Positions 9,127-19,999 of a stretch of DNA of 56,617 nt are shown here, piece by piece. The stretch comes from an unicellular cyanobacterium SU2 (GTDB taxonomy: Bacteria; Cyanobacteriota; Cyanobacteriia; Cyanobacteriales; Microcystaceae), in assembly GCA_002110465.1 (NCBI GenBank), contig NEED01000068.1, forward strand, positions 1-56,617. The letters are read 5' to 3'. Under the pieces are notes generated by a model. It did not search any database. It saw nothing but the letters and a program-made list of their open reading frames with translations, and was not told the origin of the DNA. Made by a program: the position numbers and the translations under genes. Positions within the stretch are counted from its first letter, which is position 1. Every line of letters begins with the position of its first letter.

Positions 9127-11775
9127 ATGGCTAAAACTTCCAAAACTCCTAAATCACTCACAGGTACTCAAATTCGAGAAAAATTCCTCAAATTCTACGA
9201 AAAAAAACAACATCAAATCTTACCCAGTGCATCCTTAGTCCCAGAAGATCCTACCGTACTCCTGACCATTGCAGGGATGTTACCCTTTAAACCTATCTTC
9301 CTAGGACAACAAAAACCCGACTATCCTCGCGCTACCACCTCCCAAAAATGTATTCGTACCAATGACATCGAAAATGTGGGACGGACAGCGAGACACCATA
9401 CTTTCTTTGAGATGTTGGGGAATTTTAGTTTTGGGGACTACTTCAAAGAACAAGCGATCGCCTACGCCTGGGAATTATCCACCCAAGTGTTTAAATTACC
9501 CCCAGAAAACCTGGTTGTGAGTGTCTTTGAGGACGATGACGAAGCATTTGCAATTTGGCGTGATAAAATTGGTATTCCTCCCCATCGCATCCAAAGAATG
9601 GGGGAAAAAGATAACTTTTGGAAAGCTGGCCCCACAGGACCTTGTGGACCTTGTTCAGAAATGTATTATGACTTTCATCCTGAATTGGGGGATGACAATA
9701 TTGACTTAGAAGATGACTCCCGTTTTATCGAGTTTTATAACTTGGTGTTCATGCAATATAACCGCGATGCAGACGGTAATTTAACCCCGTTGGAAAATAA
9801 AAATATTGACACGGGAATGGGGTTAGAACGCATGGCACAAATTTTGCAAAAAGTCCCTAATAATTACGAAACCGATCTAATTTTTCCTATCATTGAAACG
9901 GCGGCAAAAATTGCCGAAATTAACTACAAAAAAGCCGACGAAAAAACCAAAGTATCTTTAAAAGTCATTGGCGATCATGTGCGGTCTGTCGTTCAGATGA
10001 TAGCTGATGGAATTACCGCTTCAAATACGGATCGCGGTTATGTCTTACGTCGCTTAATTCGTCGAGTAGTTCGTCATGGTCGGTTAATTGGAATAGAAGG
10101 AGAATTTATTACCAAAGTAGCTGAAACGGCAATTCAAATTTCTGAAGATGCTTACCCTAATGTTAGGGAAAGAGAAAGCGTCATTAAAGGAGAATTACAA
10201 CGGGAAGAGTCCCGCTTCTTAGAAACTTTGGAACGTGGGGAAAAGCTGTTAGCAGAAATCATTGAAAAGACTGATAAAAAGAGTCAGATTTCAGGGGTGG
10301 ATGCGTTTACCCTTTATGATACCTATGGTTTCCCCTTAGAATTAACCCAAGAAATTGCCGAAGAACAGGGTTTAACTGTTGATGTGGATGGGTTTGAAGT
10401 AGCTATGAAAGAACAGCAGGAACGGTCAAAAGCTGCCCATGAAACTATCGATTTAACGGTACAAGGTAGCTTAGATAAATTGGCTGAACATATCCATCCT
10501 ACGGAATTTTTAGGCTATACAGACCCCCAAACAACAGCTAAAGTAGAAGCGGTTTTGGTGGAAGGAAAAACCGTTGACAATGCTACATCAGGAACCGAGG
10601 TTCAAATTGTTTTAGATCAGACTCCTTTCTATGGAGAGTCAGGGGGACAAATAGGTGATCGCGGTTATTTAACCGGAGATAATTTAGTGGTTCGCATTGA
10701 AGATGTTAAGAAAGAATCAGGCATTTTTATTCATTTTGGACGGCTTGAACGAGGAACAATTGCAGTTGAAAATACTGTCACCGCAACTATTGATCGCGCC
10801 TGTCGTCGTCGAGTTCAAGCACACCATACCGCTACCCATTTATTGCAAGCAGCATTGAAGAAAGTGGTTGATGATTCTATCTCTCAAGCGGGGTCATTAG
10901 TAGACTTTGATCGCTTGCGTTTTGACTTTAATTGTCCTCGCAGCATAACATTAGAAGAATTGCAAGAAATTGAGACTTTAATTAATAGTTGGATCGCCGA
11001 AGCACACGATACTCAAGTGTCAGTTATGGACTTAGAAAAAGCCAAAGCAAAAGGGGCGATCGCCATGTTTGGAGAGAAATACAGTGCAGAAGTTCGGGTG
11101 ATAGATGTCCCTGGCGTTTCGATGGAATTATGTGGGGGAACTCATGTTAAGAATACCGCCGAAATTGGACTGTTTAAAATTATGTCTGAAAGTGGTATTT
11201 CTTCAGGGGTCAGACGCATTGAAGCGGTGGCTGGTCCTGCGGTGTTAGAATATTTGAATGTGCGGGAAACAGTAGTAAAAGAACTCTGCGATCGCTTTAA
11301 AATTAAACCCGAAGAAATTGGCGATCGTATTACTTCGTTACAGTCTGAATTAAAAACCACTCAGAAAGAATTAAAAGCGGTAAAACAGGAACTTGCTGTC
11401 GCAAAATCTGACCAATTATTGAATGAAGCTGAGTCCGTCGGTTCCTTCAAAATTTTAGTTTCAGATATGGGAGATCTCGACGGAAAAGCCTTACAAACTG
11501 CGGCGGAAAGATTGCAACAAAAATTAGGAGAAGCTGCTGTTATTTTAGCTTCTGTTCCCAGTGAAGGAAAGGTAAGTTTAGTGGCTGCTTTTAGTGAAAA
11601 AGTCAACAAAGAAAAGAAACTAATGGCGGGAAAATTTATCGGTGAAATTGCTAAAATTTGTGGTGGAGGTGGCGGTGGTCGTCCCAATTTAGCCCAAGCA
11701 GGGGGACGGGATGCCAGTAAGTTACCTGAAGCTTTATTAACCGCTAAACAGCAGTTAGTAGAAAAGTTGCAATAA
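9127..11775 (+). CDS. alaS: Alanyl-tRNA synthetase
   Basis: The 882-residue class II synthetase charges tRNA-Ala and edits mischarged Ser/Gly. The aminoacylation core starts near residue 10 ([13 protein letters not shown]). The editing domain carries the zinc motif HHTATHLL near residue 565 and the later CGGTH. The C-terminal C-Ala domain ends with the typical glycine-rich CGGGGGGRP. Full length, with HIP1 sites inside the gene. It is monocistronic, about 90 bp downstream of the accessory islet. Confidence 0.98.
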   Translation: MAKTSKTPKSLTGTQIREKFLKFYEKKQHQILPSASLVPEDPTVLLTIAGMLPFKPIFLGQQKPDYPRATTSQKCIRTNDIENVGRTARHHTFFEMLGNFSFGDYFKEQAIAYAWELSTQVFKLPPENLVVSVFEDDDEAFAIWRDKIGIPPHRIQRMGEKDNFWKAGPTGPCGPCSEMYYDFHPELGDDNIDLEDDSRFIEFYNLVFMQYNRDADGNLTPLENKNIDTGMGLERMAQILQKVPNNYETDLIFPIIETAAKIAEINYKKADEKTKVSLKVIGDHVRSVVQMIADGITASNTDRGYVLRRLIRRVVRHGRLIGIEGEFITKVAETAIQISEDAYPNVRERESVIKGELQREESRFLETLERGEKLLAEIIEKTDKKSQISGVDAFTLYDTYGFPLELTQEIAEEQGLTVDVDGFEVAMKEQQERSKAAHETIDLTVQGSLDKLAEHIHPTEFLGYTDPQTTAKVEAVLVEGKTVDNATSGTEVQIVLDQTPFYGESGGQIGDRGYLTGDNLVVRIEDVKKESGIFIHFGRLERGTIAVENTVTATIDRACRRRVQAHHTATHLLQAALKKVVDDSISQAGSLVDFDRLRFDFNCPRSITLEELQEIETLINSWIAEAHDTQVSVMDLEKAKAKGAIAMFGEKYSAEVRVIDVPGVSMELCGGTHVKNTAEIGLFKIMSESGISSGVRRIEAVAGPAVLEYLNVRETVVKELCDRFKIKPEEIGDRITSLQSELKTTQKELKAVKQELAVAKSDQLLNEAESVGSFKILVSDMGDLDGKALQTAAERLQQKLGEAAVILASVPSEGKVSLVAAFSEKVNKEKKLMAGKFIGEIAKICGGGGGGRPNLAQAGGRDASKLPEALLTAKQQLVEKLQ

Positions 11776-12207
11776 CTAATTTAGTGGACTGTTTCAGCTA
11801 ATTTAGTGCATTAGAATAGGTTTGTAGTAAGCCCTAAAGGGCTTAAGATAGGGATCAAGCCCTCACTACAAACTTATGCTATTGTCTCATTTTGACTGTG
11901 TTAGTCCAGTGGGGTGTGTTAACTAAACTTAACGCACCTAAACTAATTTATACTAATTTATACTGAAATAATATCAATTTGTGTAACTCGATGTATTGGT
12001 TTTGTTGATTTTTTCAAGGTTCGTAGTAGAGACTTTAGTCCTATCACATCAGTCCTAAAAAGACTCACTATAAACATACAATTCATTTTGCTTACCTACT
12101 TACAATCACCAAAATCAAAAATAGGGCAAGCAATGCCCACCCTAAAGTTTTTCTTAAATTAATTTTGAAATACTGATCACAAGTGATGCTTATTCAGCGA
12201 CCTTTGA
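11776..12207. other. Intergenic region with repeat hairpins after alaS
   Basis: This 430-bp gap between the convergent alaS and metalloprotease genes holds no convincing ORF. It contains the large hairpin repeat at 11819-11874. A related but more degenerate hairpin sits around 12020-12075 (GTTCGTAGTAGAGACTTTAGTC and an opposite arm ending ACTATAAAC). These may stop transcription from both sides. Confidence 0.5.
11819..11874. repeat. Dispersed hairpin repeat (GTTTGTAGTAAGCCC family)
   Basis: The arm GTTTGTAGTAAGCCC (from 11820) pairs with the inverted GCCCTCACTACAAAC ending near 11873. A short inner GCCCTAAAGGGC palindrome adds a second stem. Relatives occur near 18925-18992 and 53758-53775 in this window. 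It is a non-coding dispersed repeat; a transcription-terminating role after alaS is possible. Confidence 0.6.
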
Positions 12208-13350
12208 TTAGCCTTTCTTTTGTTTTGATTTTTTTGATAAGACTTTTTTCTTGAAATAGGAACCAAACCCTAACGCAACACCAGAACCTAAAATAGTTAA
12301 AGGTTCAGGAACAGGTGCATAGCCAATATCTCCAAAAGATTGAACACTGGTATTACTGATAAATAGGGGCTGTGAGGTATTTATCCACCCCGTCATCAAC
12401 TCAAATGAAATATCTTGTCCCGTTGTGTTACTGGTAATACCAGTCAGGAACTGAGAATCAACAATACCATCGCCATCTGTATCCACCACATTCTCATTCC
12501 AATGACCATTAGCAGTTCCTGGACCACCATCTAATTCAACTGGAACATAGGGAGCCCCCAGACCCGCAACATCTCCGGTAAGAGGATTTGTTCCGGTAAA
12601 CTCATTGCGGAAAGCATTCAAGGCATGGGTTCCTGTATATTCCCCTGTACCATCAACGTATACTTCTTGGGCTGTAGTAAAAGCACCACCAGTAGCAGCA
12701 CTGGCACTCCAAAGAGATCCAAATCCCATAACGTGCGCCATCTCGTGTTCGATGACCTTATCTAATAGGTTGGCTGATTCAAGAGCTTCTAAATCAGCCG
12801 TATCAAACTGCATGATACCTAAACTAGGTAGCAAAAAATCATTGCCATAACTATCCGTTAGAAGATAGCCCTCTAGAGGTCCAGCCTGACCGAGAATACC
12901 ACCAGGTCCGTCAATGTCAACTCCTACAGCTTCGATGAAGAGACTGCCAGTTGGTAAGTTAATGCCCGACCTATAGTTCGGAATCAAAGTTTCCCAAGTG
13001 TTTTCAGCCCCTAGAAAAACTGCCTGTTGAGAGGGAGTCAGACCTGACCCATTAAAGAGTTGAATATTAAACGCACCACCGATAGAACTGCTTCCTGAAC
13101 TACTCAATGAACGCAAGTTTGGTCGTGCATCAATTGTTCTGAAACCTTCGACTTCGAGAGTATTAACTTCAAATACACCAGAATCTATATAGTCTTCGGG
13201 AAGTAAGGTTGTAACTGTCCCTAAGTCTGGAGGTTCTAAAGTCGTGGATGAAGGCCAAATGCTTGTAGCTTGAGCCACGTCTGGAATTAATGACATAGCT
13301 CCTGTCATCAACACTGAAGTTGATGCTAGAATAGAGTAAATTTTGTTCAT
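12208..13350 (-). CDS. PEP-CTERM-anchored leishmanolysin-like zinc metalloprotease
   Basis: A 380-residue exported protein. A signal peptide covers residues 1-28 (cleavage near AQA-TS). The metzincin-type zinc motif HEMAHVMGFG is at 202-211 with His202, His206 and catalytic Glu203. A distal His in GHW (283) and Met319 in ELMTGW fit the separated third ligand and Met-turn of the M8 (leishmanolysin) family. An Asp-rich DTDGDGIVD (290-298) could bind calcium. The C-terminus is a sorting signal: PEP at 348-350, a short membrane helix and a Lys-rich tail. This predicts exosortase processing and surface release. Its substrate is unknown, and no exosortase gene is in the window. Confidence 0.85.
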   Translation of the reverse strand: MNKIYSILASTSVLMTGAMSLIPDVAQATSIWPSSTTLEPPDLGTVTTLLPEDYIDSGVFEVNTLEVEGFRTIDARPNLRSLSSSGSSSIGGAFNIQLFNGSGLTPSQQAVFLGAENTWETLIPNYRSGINLPTGSLFIEAVGVDIDGPGGILGQAGPLEGYLLTDSYGNDFLLPSLGIMQFDTADLEALESANLLDKVIEHEMAHVMGFGSLWSASAATGGAFTTAQEVYVDGTGEYTGTHALNAFRNEFTGTNPLTGDVAGLGAPYVPVELDGGPGTANGHWNENVVDTDGDGIVDSQFLTGITSNTTGQDISFELMTGWINTSQPLFISNTSVQSFGDIGYAPVPEPLTILGSGVALGFGSYFKKKVLSKKSKQKKG

Positions 13351-13700
13351 GTTTTAAGAACCCTTTATGACTGGGTCATTAGTAAAGCGAGATCGGAATC
13401 CACAGGAATCCGTGAGCAAAAATACTTATTTTTTTAAGTTATTTTTACTAGCCCATATTATAAAGGTTTTTTTTTTCGTGTCCAATTTTTAAGAAGTTTT
13501 TTAGATGCTTAGTCAACTCTTTTCAAAAAAGGGTAAATCGATCACTTTTTTATATTATTTTAATAGTTAAAGTAGATTTGTTTTGCTAAGATAATTGCTT
13601 TTTTCATAGATATACTGTTATTAAATAAATCTTAGATCTTAAATAAATCTTAAAAAAATTATCGTTATAATCAAAGAAATATTCTTTAACACTGTTTTTT
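13351..13700. other. Divergent promoter region, metalloprotease / cytochrome P450
   Basis: A 350-bp very AT-rich spacer between divergent genes. It contains poly-T and poly-A tracts and repeats of AAATAAATCTTA near 13622-13652. No coding frame or RNA gene is seen. It must carry both promoters. Confidence 0.5.
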
Positions 13701-15104
13701 ATGACATCGATCCCTCAGTTAAAAACCCCTGTATTTTTACAACGCCTGCAATGGATTTTTGAGCCAGTAAATTATCTCGAAAAGACTCATGCTCAATGTC
13801 CTGACATCTTTTTTAGTAAAGCGATGGGAATACAAGGATCGGTCATTGTTACCCATCCCCAGGCCATGGAAGAACTTTTGACCAACGATCGCAAAAAATT
13901 CAGCGCACCGAGTCAATATAATCAACTATTGCAACCCATTGTCGGGGATAACTCCACTATCATGATAGACGGCGATCGCCACCGCAAACGTCGCAAATTA
14001 GTGATGCCTTCCTTTCATGGGGAACGACTCAAAAGCTATGGAGACTTAACCATCCGCATCGCTAAAGAAGTTATGGATCAACTCCCCAACGATCAACCCT
14101 TTTTAGCACGAACTGCCATGCAATCTGTCTCCTTAAAAGTTATTATGGAGGCTGTCTTTGGGATGAGTCAGGGGGAACGTTACCAAAAACTCCAAAGTCT
14201 TTTAAGCCAATTAACCGATCTGTTTGAGTCTCCTGTGGCCTCGGCCGCCCTCTTTTTTAATTTCCTAAAACAAGACTGGGGACCGTGGAGTCCTTGGGGT
14301 AAATTCCTCAGACAACGCAACCAAATAGATGAGTTAATCTATGCAGAAATCAGCGATCGCCGTTCCCACCCAGACCCCAACCGCACAGATATTCTTTCCT
14401 TGCTAATGGAAGCCAAAGACGAAGCAGGAGAAACCCTTAGCGATCATGAATTACGTGATGAACTGATGAGTCTATTAATTGCGGGTCATGAAACAACGGC
14501 GACAGCCATGACCTGGGGGTTATATTGGCTTCATCGTTCCCCCAACGTTCAAGAAAAACTTTTCAAAGAGTTAGCTAGTCTTGGGGACTCCCCTGACCCG
14601 ATGGAAACCTTTCGCCTTCCTTATCTAACGGCGGTTTGCAATGAAACGTTGCGGGTTTCACCAGTGGCCATGTTAACGTTTCCCAGAGTCGCCCAAGAAC
14701 CGGTTGAGATGTTAGGCTACTCTATCGCACCAGGAACCCTTATTATGGGGTGTATCTACTTAACGCTGCAACGGGAAGACCTTTATCCCAACCCCCATCA
14801 GTTCAGACCAGAACGCTTTCTAGAACGGCAATATTCTCCCTATGAGTTTATTCCTTTTGGGGGTGGAGTGCGTCGTTGTTTAGGAGAAGCGTTAGCTCAA
14901 TTTGAGATGAAGTTAGTTCTGGCCACTATTATTTCAGGTTATCAACTAAAATTAGGAGAAAAACAACCTGAAACATTAGAACGTCGTGGCTTTACTTTAT
15001 CTCCCAGTCGGGGAGTTAAGATGATCAAGTCGAAAGTCCTAGGGAAGAATAATACTATCGCCCTCAATTCACCCCAAAGAACGACCCAACTCAACAAAAT
15101 CTAA
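13701..15104 (+). CDS. Cytochrome P450, CYP110-like
   Basis: A 467-residue soluble P450. The I-helix oxygen-activation motif AGHETT is at 261-266, the K-helix ExxR is ETLR at 315-318, and the heme loop FIPFGGGVRRCLG carries the thiolate Cys393. No N-terminal membrane anchor is present. Sequence style and length fit the cyanobacterial CYP110 family, whose members have been linked to fatty-acid or terpenoid hydroxylation. The actual substrate cannot be read from sequence. It is followed after 38 bp by the UPF0182 gene and may be cotranscribed. Confidence 0.92.
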   Translation: MTSIPQLKTPVFLQRLQWIFEPVNYLEKTHAQCPDIFFSKAMGIQGSVIVTHPQAMEELLTNDRKKFSAPSQYNQLLQPIVGDNSTIMIDGDRHRKRRKLVMPSFHGERLKSYGDLTIRIAKEVMDQLPNDQPFLARTAMQSVSLKVIMEAVFGMSQGERYQKLQSLLSQLTDLFESPVASAALFFNFLKQDWGPWSPWGKFLRQRNQIDELIYAEISDRRSHPDPNRTDILSLLMEAKDEAGETLSDHELRDELMSLLIAGHETTATAMTWGLYWLHRSPNVQEKLFKELASLGDSPDPMETFRLPYLTAVCNETLRVSPVAMLTFPRVAQEPVEMLGYSIAPGTLIMGCIYLTLQREDLYPNPHQFRPERFLERQYSPYEFIPFGGGVRRCLGEALAQFEMKLVLATIISGYQLKLGEKQPETLERRGFTLSPSRGVKMIKSKVLGKNNTIALNSPQRTTQLNKI

Positions 15105-15142
15105 GGGACAACCCTTCATTCTCCATCACCTCTATTCTGTGA

Positions 15143-18142
15143 ATGTTCAAACTCTTCACCCATCCTATTTTTAAAGTCCTCGGTAGTCTGTTGGGGCTGT
15201 GGTTAGCCTTTGAATTACTCTCTCATCTAGTCGTAGAAGCTCTTTGGTTTCAAGAAGTAAGTTATCTAAACCCCTTTGTAAAACGGTTACTGTGGCAATT
15301 GGGGTTATTTTGGGGAACAACTGGATTTTCCCTCTGGTTTTTACTGAGTAATTTACGCCAAGCTGACTATTATCAATGGCATTCTATCCCAGAACCCCCT
15401 CCTCTCCAAAGAAGACGACGCAGGGGAAGTTGGAGCGATCGCACCCCAGGAAAACCAAAGACCATCTTACCAGAGTCTCGTTCTTTTGCCCTATCTTGGC
15501 TACTCACTTTAGTCTTTTGTCTGGGGGGACTGATAGGCTTAATGCTGATATATTACAGCCAAGTTGTCTATGATGTTTGGACTCCTGACCTAACCCTTCC
15601 CAACGTAACCCCTCCCCTGCCATCGGCCTTTTATTTCAATTCTATCCCCCAGCTTTTGTCCCAAATTACCCAGAATCTTTGGAAAGTTGGGATCATTGGA
15701 GTCTTAATACTTTTGACTCTCTTGAGGGTAAAAATTTGTCTAAGAACCATGGCCATTATTTTTAGTGTAATTTTTGGCTTAGTCATCTCAGGAAATTGGA
15801 CAAGAATCCTCAAGTATTTTAACTTAACTCCTTTCTCAGAAATAGACCCTCAATTTGGCAGAGATATCAGCTTTTATATATTTGAGCTACCTATTTGGAA
15901 ATTGCTTAATTTTTGGTTAGGGGGACTTTTTCTCTACGGTTTCGTTGCGGTGAGTCTCACCTATCTTTTATCCGCTAAAAGTCTTTCTCAAGGAAAATTT
16001 CCAGGATTCTCGCGTCACCAACTGCGCCATTTGTATTTGTTAGGGGGTTTAACCCTCTCCATAGTCGGATTACGCCATTGGTTAGATCGTTATGATTTAT
16101 TATATTCTCCCCGTGGCGTGGTTTATGGGGCAAGTTATACCGATATTCATGTGTCATTACCGGTAAATACGACCTTATCTATCTTAGCTAGTGCGATCGC
16201 CCTTTGGTTACTTGTCAAATCTATAACAGGATGGGGTAAAAACCGATCTCTACAACCTCTTAGAAGCAAAAATCGACCCCGTTTTCCCTTTTCACCCGTT
16301 CCGTTTGTTTTATATCTAACCATTCTTATCCTGGGACTGTTCGCCAACGAGATAGTACAAAGTCTGGTGGTTCAACCCAACGAATTAGGTCGAGAACGCC
16401 CTTATATTGAACGTAGTATTGCCCTAACCCGCGCCGCCTTTAATTTAGATGAGATTCAAGTTGAAACCCTTAATGCAAGTGGAAGCTTAACGGCTGAAGA
16501 TTTACAAGATAATCGGTTAACAGTCAAGAATATTCGTCTGTGGGATGCTCGTCCTTTACTGCAAACGAACCGTCAACTACAACAAATTCGGCTTTATTAT
16601 AAGTTTCCTGATGCAGACATTGATCGTTATACGATTCCTACAGAAAATGAATACTTATCCCCGAATGTAGCCAAACAACAGGTATTAATTGCGGCCAGAG
16701 AACTCGATTACAATGAAGTTCCTGAACAAGCCAAAACCTGGGTTAACAAACATTTAATTTACACTCACGGCTATGGATTTACCCTATCTCCGGTTAATCG
16801 AGTTGATCAAGGGGGATTACCATTCTATTTTGTCGAGAACATTGGCACAACTACCAACGCAGGAGAACTACAAACCTCAAGTGCCAACATTCGTGACAGT
16901 ATTCCTATTGACAACCCTCGCATTTACTATGGGGAATTAAGTGATACCTACATCATGACCAATACGGAGGTAGAAGAATTAGACTATCCTAGTGGTCAGG
17001 ATAATGCTTACAACGTCTACGATGGTCAAGGAGGTATCTCCATTGGTTCAGGGTTCCGGCGACTGGTATTTGCTGAGTATCTCAAAGACTGGCAAATGCT
17101 ATTTACTCAAAATTTTACGCCTCAGACTCGTTTGTTATTTCGCCGTGATATTAACCGTCGTATTCGTGAAATTGCCCCGTTTCTACGCTTTGACCGCGAT
17201 CCTTATTTAGTCAGTGCTAAGGTAGATGAGTCTGATGGGTTAGCCAGTTCTAGCACTCTCTATTGGATTATCGATGCTTATACGACCAGTGATAGCTATC
17301 CTTATGCTGATCCAGGAAGCCGTGACTTTAACTATATTCGCAACTCAGTCAAAATTGTTGTCGATGCCTACAATGGTGATGTACAGTTCTATATTGTTGA
17401 CCCTAGTGACCCCCTGATTCAAACCTGGCAACGCATTTTCCCAGGCTTATTTAAACCCCTCGAAGAGATGCCTATCACTCTCAAGGCACATATCCGCTAC
17501 CCCAAAGACTTGTTTAATACCCAATCAGAACGGCTATTAACTTATCACATGACCGATGTTCAGGTATTTTACAACCGCGAAGATCAATGGCGTATTCCCC
17601 TCGAAATCTATGGCGGAGAACAACAACCTATTGAACCTTATTATCTGTTGATGAGTGTCACTGGAAAATCTCAAGAATTTATTTTGGTTAACTTTTTTAC
17701 CCCTACCAGTCGTAATAACTTAATTTCGGGTTTAGTTGCTCAGTCCGATGGTTCAAATTACGGTAAGCTGAATCTGATTCAATTACCTAAGCAACGAGTT
17801 ATTTATGGGCCTGAACAGATTGAAGCGTTAATTAATCAAGATCCGGTCATTTCTCAGCAGATTTCCCTGTGGAATCGTCAGGGATCTCGTGTTATTCAAG
17901 GTAATCTTTTGGTGATTCCTTTTTTTGCTGAACAATCTCTGCTTTATGTCGAACCTTTATATTTAGAAGCTGAACAAAATAGTCTTCCAACTTTGGCACG
18001 GGTTATTGTGGTCTATGAAAATCAAATTGTTATGGCCCAAAGTTTAGATGAGGCACTACAATCAATTTTTGAACCGTCAGAATCTACTCCTGAAACTATT
18101 ATTCGACCTGTTGAAGAAGGAGAAGGACTCACCTTACCCTAA
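15143..18142 (+). CDS. UPF0182 family membrane protein
   Basis: This 999-residue protein belongs to UPF0182 (COG1615). The first 420 residues contain about seven hydrophobic membrane segments (for example residues 10-28, 48-67, 112-135, 180-205). The rest is a large soluble domain, probably extracytoplasmic, with conserved stretches such as HGYGFTLSPVN and GEQQPIEPYYLLM. An acidic C-terminus follows. Function is not established. The SDR gene starts 5 bp after its stop, so the two are likely cotranscribed. Confidence 0.92.
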   Translation: MFKLFTHPIFKVLGSLLGLWLAFELLSHLVVEALWFQEVSYLNPFVKRLLWQLGLFWGTTGFSLWFLLSNLRQADYYQWHSIPEPPPLQRRRRRGSWSDRTPGKPKTILPESRSFALSWLLTLVFCLGGLIGLMLIYYSQVVYDVWTPDLTLPNVTPPLPSAFYFNSIPQLLSQITQNLWKVGIIGVLILLTLLRVKICLRTMAIIFSVIFGLVISGNWTRILKYFNLTPFSEIDPQFGRDISFYIFELPIWKLLNFWLGGLFLYGFVAVSLTYLLSAKSLSQGKFPGFSRHQLRHLYLLGGLTLSIVGLRHWLDRYDLLYSPRGVVYGASYTDIHVSLPVNTTLSILASAIALWLLVKSITGWGKNRSLQPLRSKNRPRFPFSPVPFVLYLTILILGLFANEIVQSLVVQPNELGRERPYIERSIALTRAAFNLDEIQVETLNASGSLTAEDLQDNRLTVKNIRLWDARPLLQTNRQLQQIRLYYKFPDADIDRYTIPTENEYLSPNVAKQQVLIAARELDYNEVPEQAKTWVNKHLIYTHGYGFTLSPVNRVDQGGLPFYFVENIGTTTNAGELQTSSANIRDSIPIDNPRIYYGELSDTYIMTNTEVEELDYPSGQDNAYNVYDGQGGISIGSGFRRLVFAEYLKDWQMLFTQNFTPQTRLLFRRDINRRIREIAPFLRFDRDPYLVSAKVDESDGLASSSTLYWIIDAYTTSDSYPYADPGSRDFNYIRNSVKIVVDAYNGDVQFYIVDPSDPLIQTWQRIFPGLFKPLEEMPITLKAHIRYPKDLFNTQSERLLTYHMTDVQVFYNREDQWRIPLEIYGGEQQPIEPYYLLMSVTGKSQEFILVNFFTPTSRNNLISGLVAQSDGSNYGKLNLIQLPKQRVIYGPEQIEALINQDPVISQQISLWNRQGSRVIQGNLLVIPFFAEQSLLYVEPLYLEAEQNSLPTLARVIVVYENQIVMAQSLDEALQSIFEPSESTPETIIRPVEEGEGLTLP

Positions 18143-18147
18143 TTATT

Positions 18148-18909
18148 ATGAACAATCATCAGACTCAAACTAACGCTCTAATTGTTGGAGCATCTAGAGG
18201 GATTGGCTTAGGGTTTGTCAAGGCTCTTCTCCATAAACAGACTATTAATATTTATGCAACTTACCGTCAGCGAAATGTTGCCGGGGAATTACTTTCCCTA
18301 GAAACTGCATATCCTCAGACACTTCATTGTTTAGAAGTAGACATAACAAAAGAAGAAACAATTGCTAACCTTTCGAGTTATATACAACAAAAGGAATCTC
18401 AACTTCATCTTGTGATTAACTGTGTGGGAATTCTCCATAAAGGAGCCTTGCAACCTGAAAAAAATCTGAGACAAATTTCCTCAGAAGGGTTACTGTATTA
18501 TTTTCAAGTCAATAGCATTGGTTCAGTTTTACTGGCGAAGCATTTACTCCCATTATTTGACCATGAAAATAGAAGTGTTTTAGTGTTTATGAGTGCCAAA
18601 TTAGGAAGTATTGGTGATAATTATTTGGGAGGGTGGTATGGCTATCGTGCTTCCAAAGCGGCTCTAAATATGTTGATGCGAACAGTGTCTATAGAGTATA
18701 GTCGCAAATGTCCTCAGTCCATTGTGGTTAGTTTGCATCCTGGAACGACTGACACAAATTTATCGAAACCTTTTCAAAAAAATGTTCCAACTCACAAATT
18801 ATTTTCAGTAGAAAAAACCGTCAATCAATTACTAGCGGTGATTGATAATTTGAGTGAAGATGATCGAGGGTATTTTTTCAGTTGGGATGGCAGTCGCCTT
18901 CTTTGGTAA
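18148..18909 (+). CDS. Short-chain dehydrogenase/reductase (C-factor-like)
   Basis: A 253-residue classical SDR. The nucleotide-binding GASRGIG is near residues 14-20, NCVG near 91-94, and the catalytic Tyr-x3-Lys is in GYRASK (about 171-175) with a preceding Ser. The closest style is the csgA/C-factor-type cyanobacterial SDRs. Cofactor and substrate are unknown. Only 5 bp separate it from the UPF0182 gene, which implies an operon. Confidence 0.88.
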   Translation: MNNHQTQTNALIVGASRGIGLGFVKALLHKQTINIYATYRQRNVAGELLSLETAYPQTLHCLEVDITKEETIANLSSYIQQKESQLHLVINCVGILHKGALQPEKNLRQISSEGLLYYFQVNSIGSVLLAKHLLPLFDHENRSVLVFMSAKLGSIGDNYLGGWYGYRASKAALNMLMRTVSIEYSRKCPQSIVVSLHPGTTDTNLSKPFQKNVPTHKLFSVEKTVNQLLAVIDNLSEDDRGYFFSWDGSRLLW

Positions 18910-18919
18910 GATCAACGAT

Positions 18920-18995
18920 TTTGTGGTTTTTGTTGGGCTTCAAGTCTCGATTGAAAGTTGGTCATAATCGGGCTAAAGCCCTTACTACAAACTTT
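18920..18995. repeat. Dispersed hairpin repeat copy (GGGCTAAAGCCCTTACTACAAAC)
   Basis: The end GGGCTAAAGCCCTTACTACAAAC (from about 18970) is the reverse complement of the repeat core after alaS. A weaker opposite arm GTGGTTTTTGTTGGGCTT starts near 18921. It lies in the 118-bp gap between convergent genes, where a bidirectional terminator would be expected. Confidence 0.55.
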
Positions 18996-19027
18996 TCTTT
19001 TGGAAAACACCAAATACCATGAAATTT

Positions 19028-19729
19028 TTATTGATTTACTTCTAATTGACGTAACCGATGCTGTTCTCGGTTAAACTTAATCTGTTCTTCGGTTAGGACA
19101 GCGTAGTTTTCAATAGGAGGACGCATATCCCATTGCGTTTCGGCTAATATCAACAGACTCCCGACCATAATTAATCCTGTCACCAAAAATTGCCATCCCA
19201 TTACATAGGGGAGAAGGGTAATCCCTAATAAATGTACTATTCCTGCCATCCCCAAAGCGCGAGACTTAAGTCCCCATCCCGTCAATAGATAGCCAATGGA
19301 ACATAATCCTAACCAAAGATGGGATAGGTGCATTAATACCTGACCCCACCCCAACAAGATGCCACAGTCGGTAAGAATTACTCCCACTAACATTAAGATA
19401 GCCCAAGCATATAGTACCCATCGCAAACGTTCAACCTTCACCCAAAAATAGGTTAGGCTAATCATAGTAATTGTTCCCACCCCTGTGAGGATAGACCAAA
19501 AGATGGCTTGGCTTGTCCAGCTAATGGGCGAAAATTGAGCAGTTATAAAAATCGTGGCTGATAACAAACCCCAAATAACACAAACTTGATCAATACGAGT
19601 ATAAATATTAGAAAATAGGGTTTTATTTTTAATTTTTAAATCAAGGCACAATAGTCCTTGACGATCTTGATAATCTACGTTGTATTGTTTAGGACGAAGA
19701 ACTGGGTTCGTTAAATCAAAAAGACTCAT
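19028..19729 (-). CDS. Conserved cyanobacterial integral membrane protein, function unknown
   Basis: 233 residues. A soluble N-terminus of about 40 residues (LTNPVLRPKQYNVDYQDRQG) precedes about six or seven hydrophobic helices between residues 45 and 200. The cytoplasmic tail is charged and Gln/Arg-rich. I recognise no catalytic motif. It stands alone, convergent with the SDR gene. Confidence 0.75.
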   Translation of the reverse strand: MSLFDLTNPVLRPKQYNVDYQDRQGLLCLDLKIKNKTLFSNIYTRIDQVCVIWGLLSATIFITAQFSPISWTSQAIFWSILTGVGTITMISLTYFWVKVERLRWVLYAWAILMLVGVILTDCGILLGWGQVLMHLSHLWLGLCSIGYLLTGWGLKSRALGMAGIVHLLGITLLPYVMGWQFLVTGLIMVGSLLILAETQWDMRPPIENYAVLTEEQIKFNREQHRLRQLEVNQ

Positions 19730-19999
19730 TGAAAATGTGAAACGGTGTAAACGCTGTACAATTAATTCTTTTTATTAACCTGATTGTTAATAAACTTCAT
19801 ATTAGTATAACCTTTTTTACAAGAGAGTGTTAGTTTCCTAGAAGACTATCGGTTTGAGGGATCACAGTGTCAAGATAGTGATAGGTAATTTGTTAGACTA
19901 AGCTGCAAACAAAGCCCACAACAAAAGTTTTTTAGAGGTGGGATATAAACTCGCACTTAGTATTGGCGATGTTGGCGATGAATAACCGAGGAGACTTCT

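Noticed and set aside
11142-11687. Two minus-strand ORFs inside alaS
   Set aside because: They are exact antisense of conserved AlaS codons; the glycine stretch becomes a proline run. No independent support.
15376-17210. Five short ORFs within the UPF0182 gene
   Set aside because: All are out-of-frame or antisense to a long, well conserved gene.
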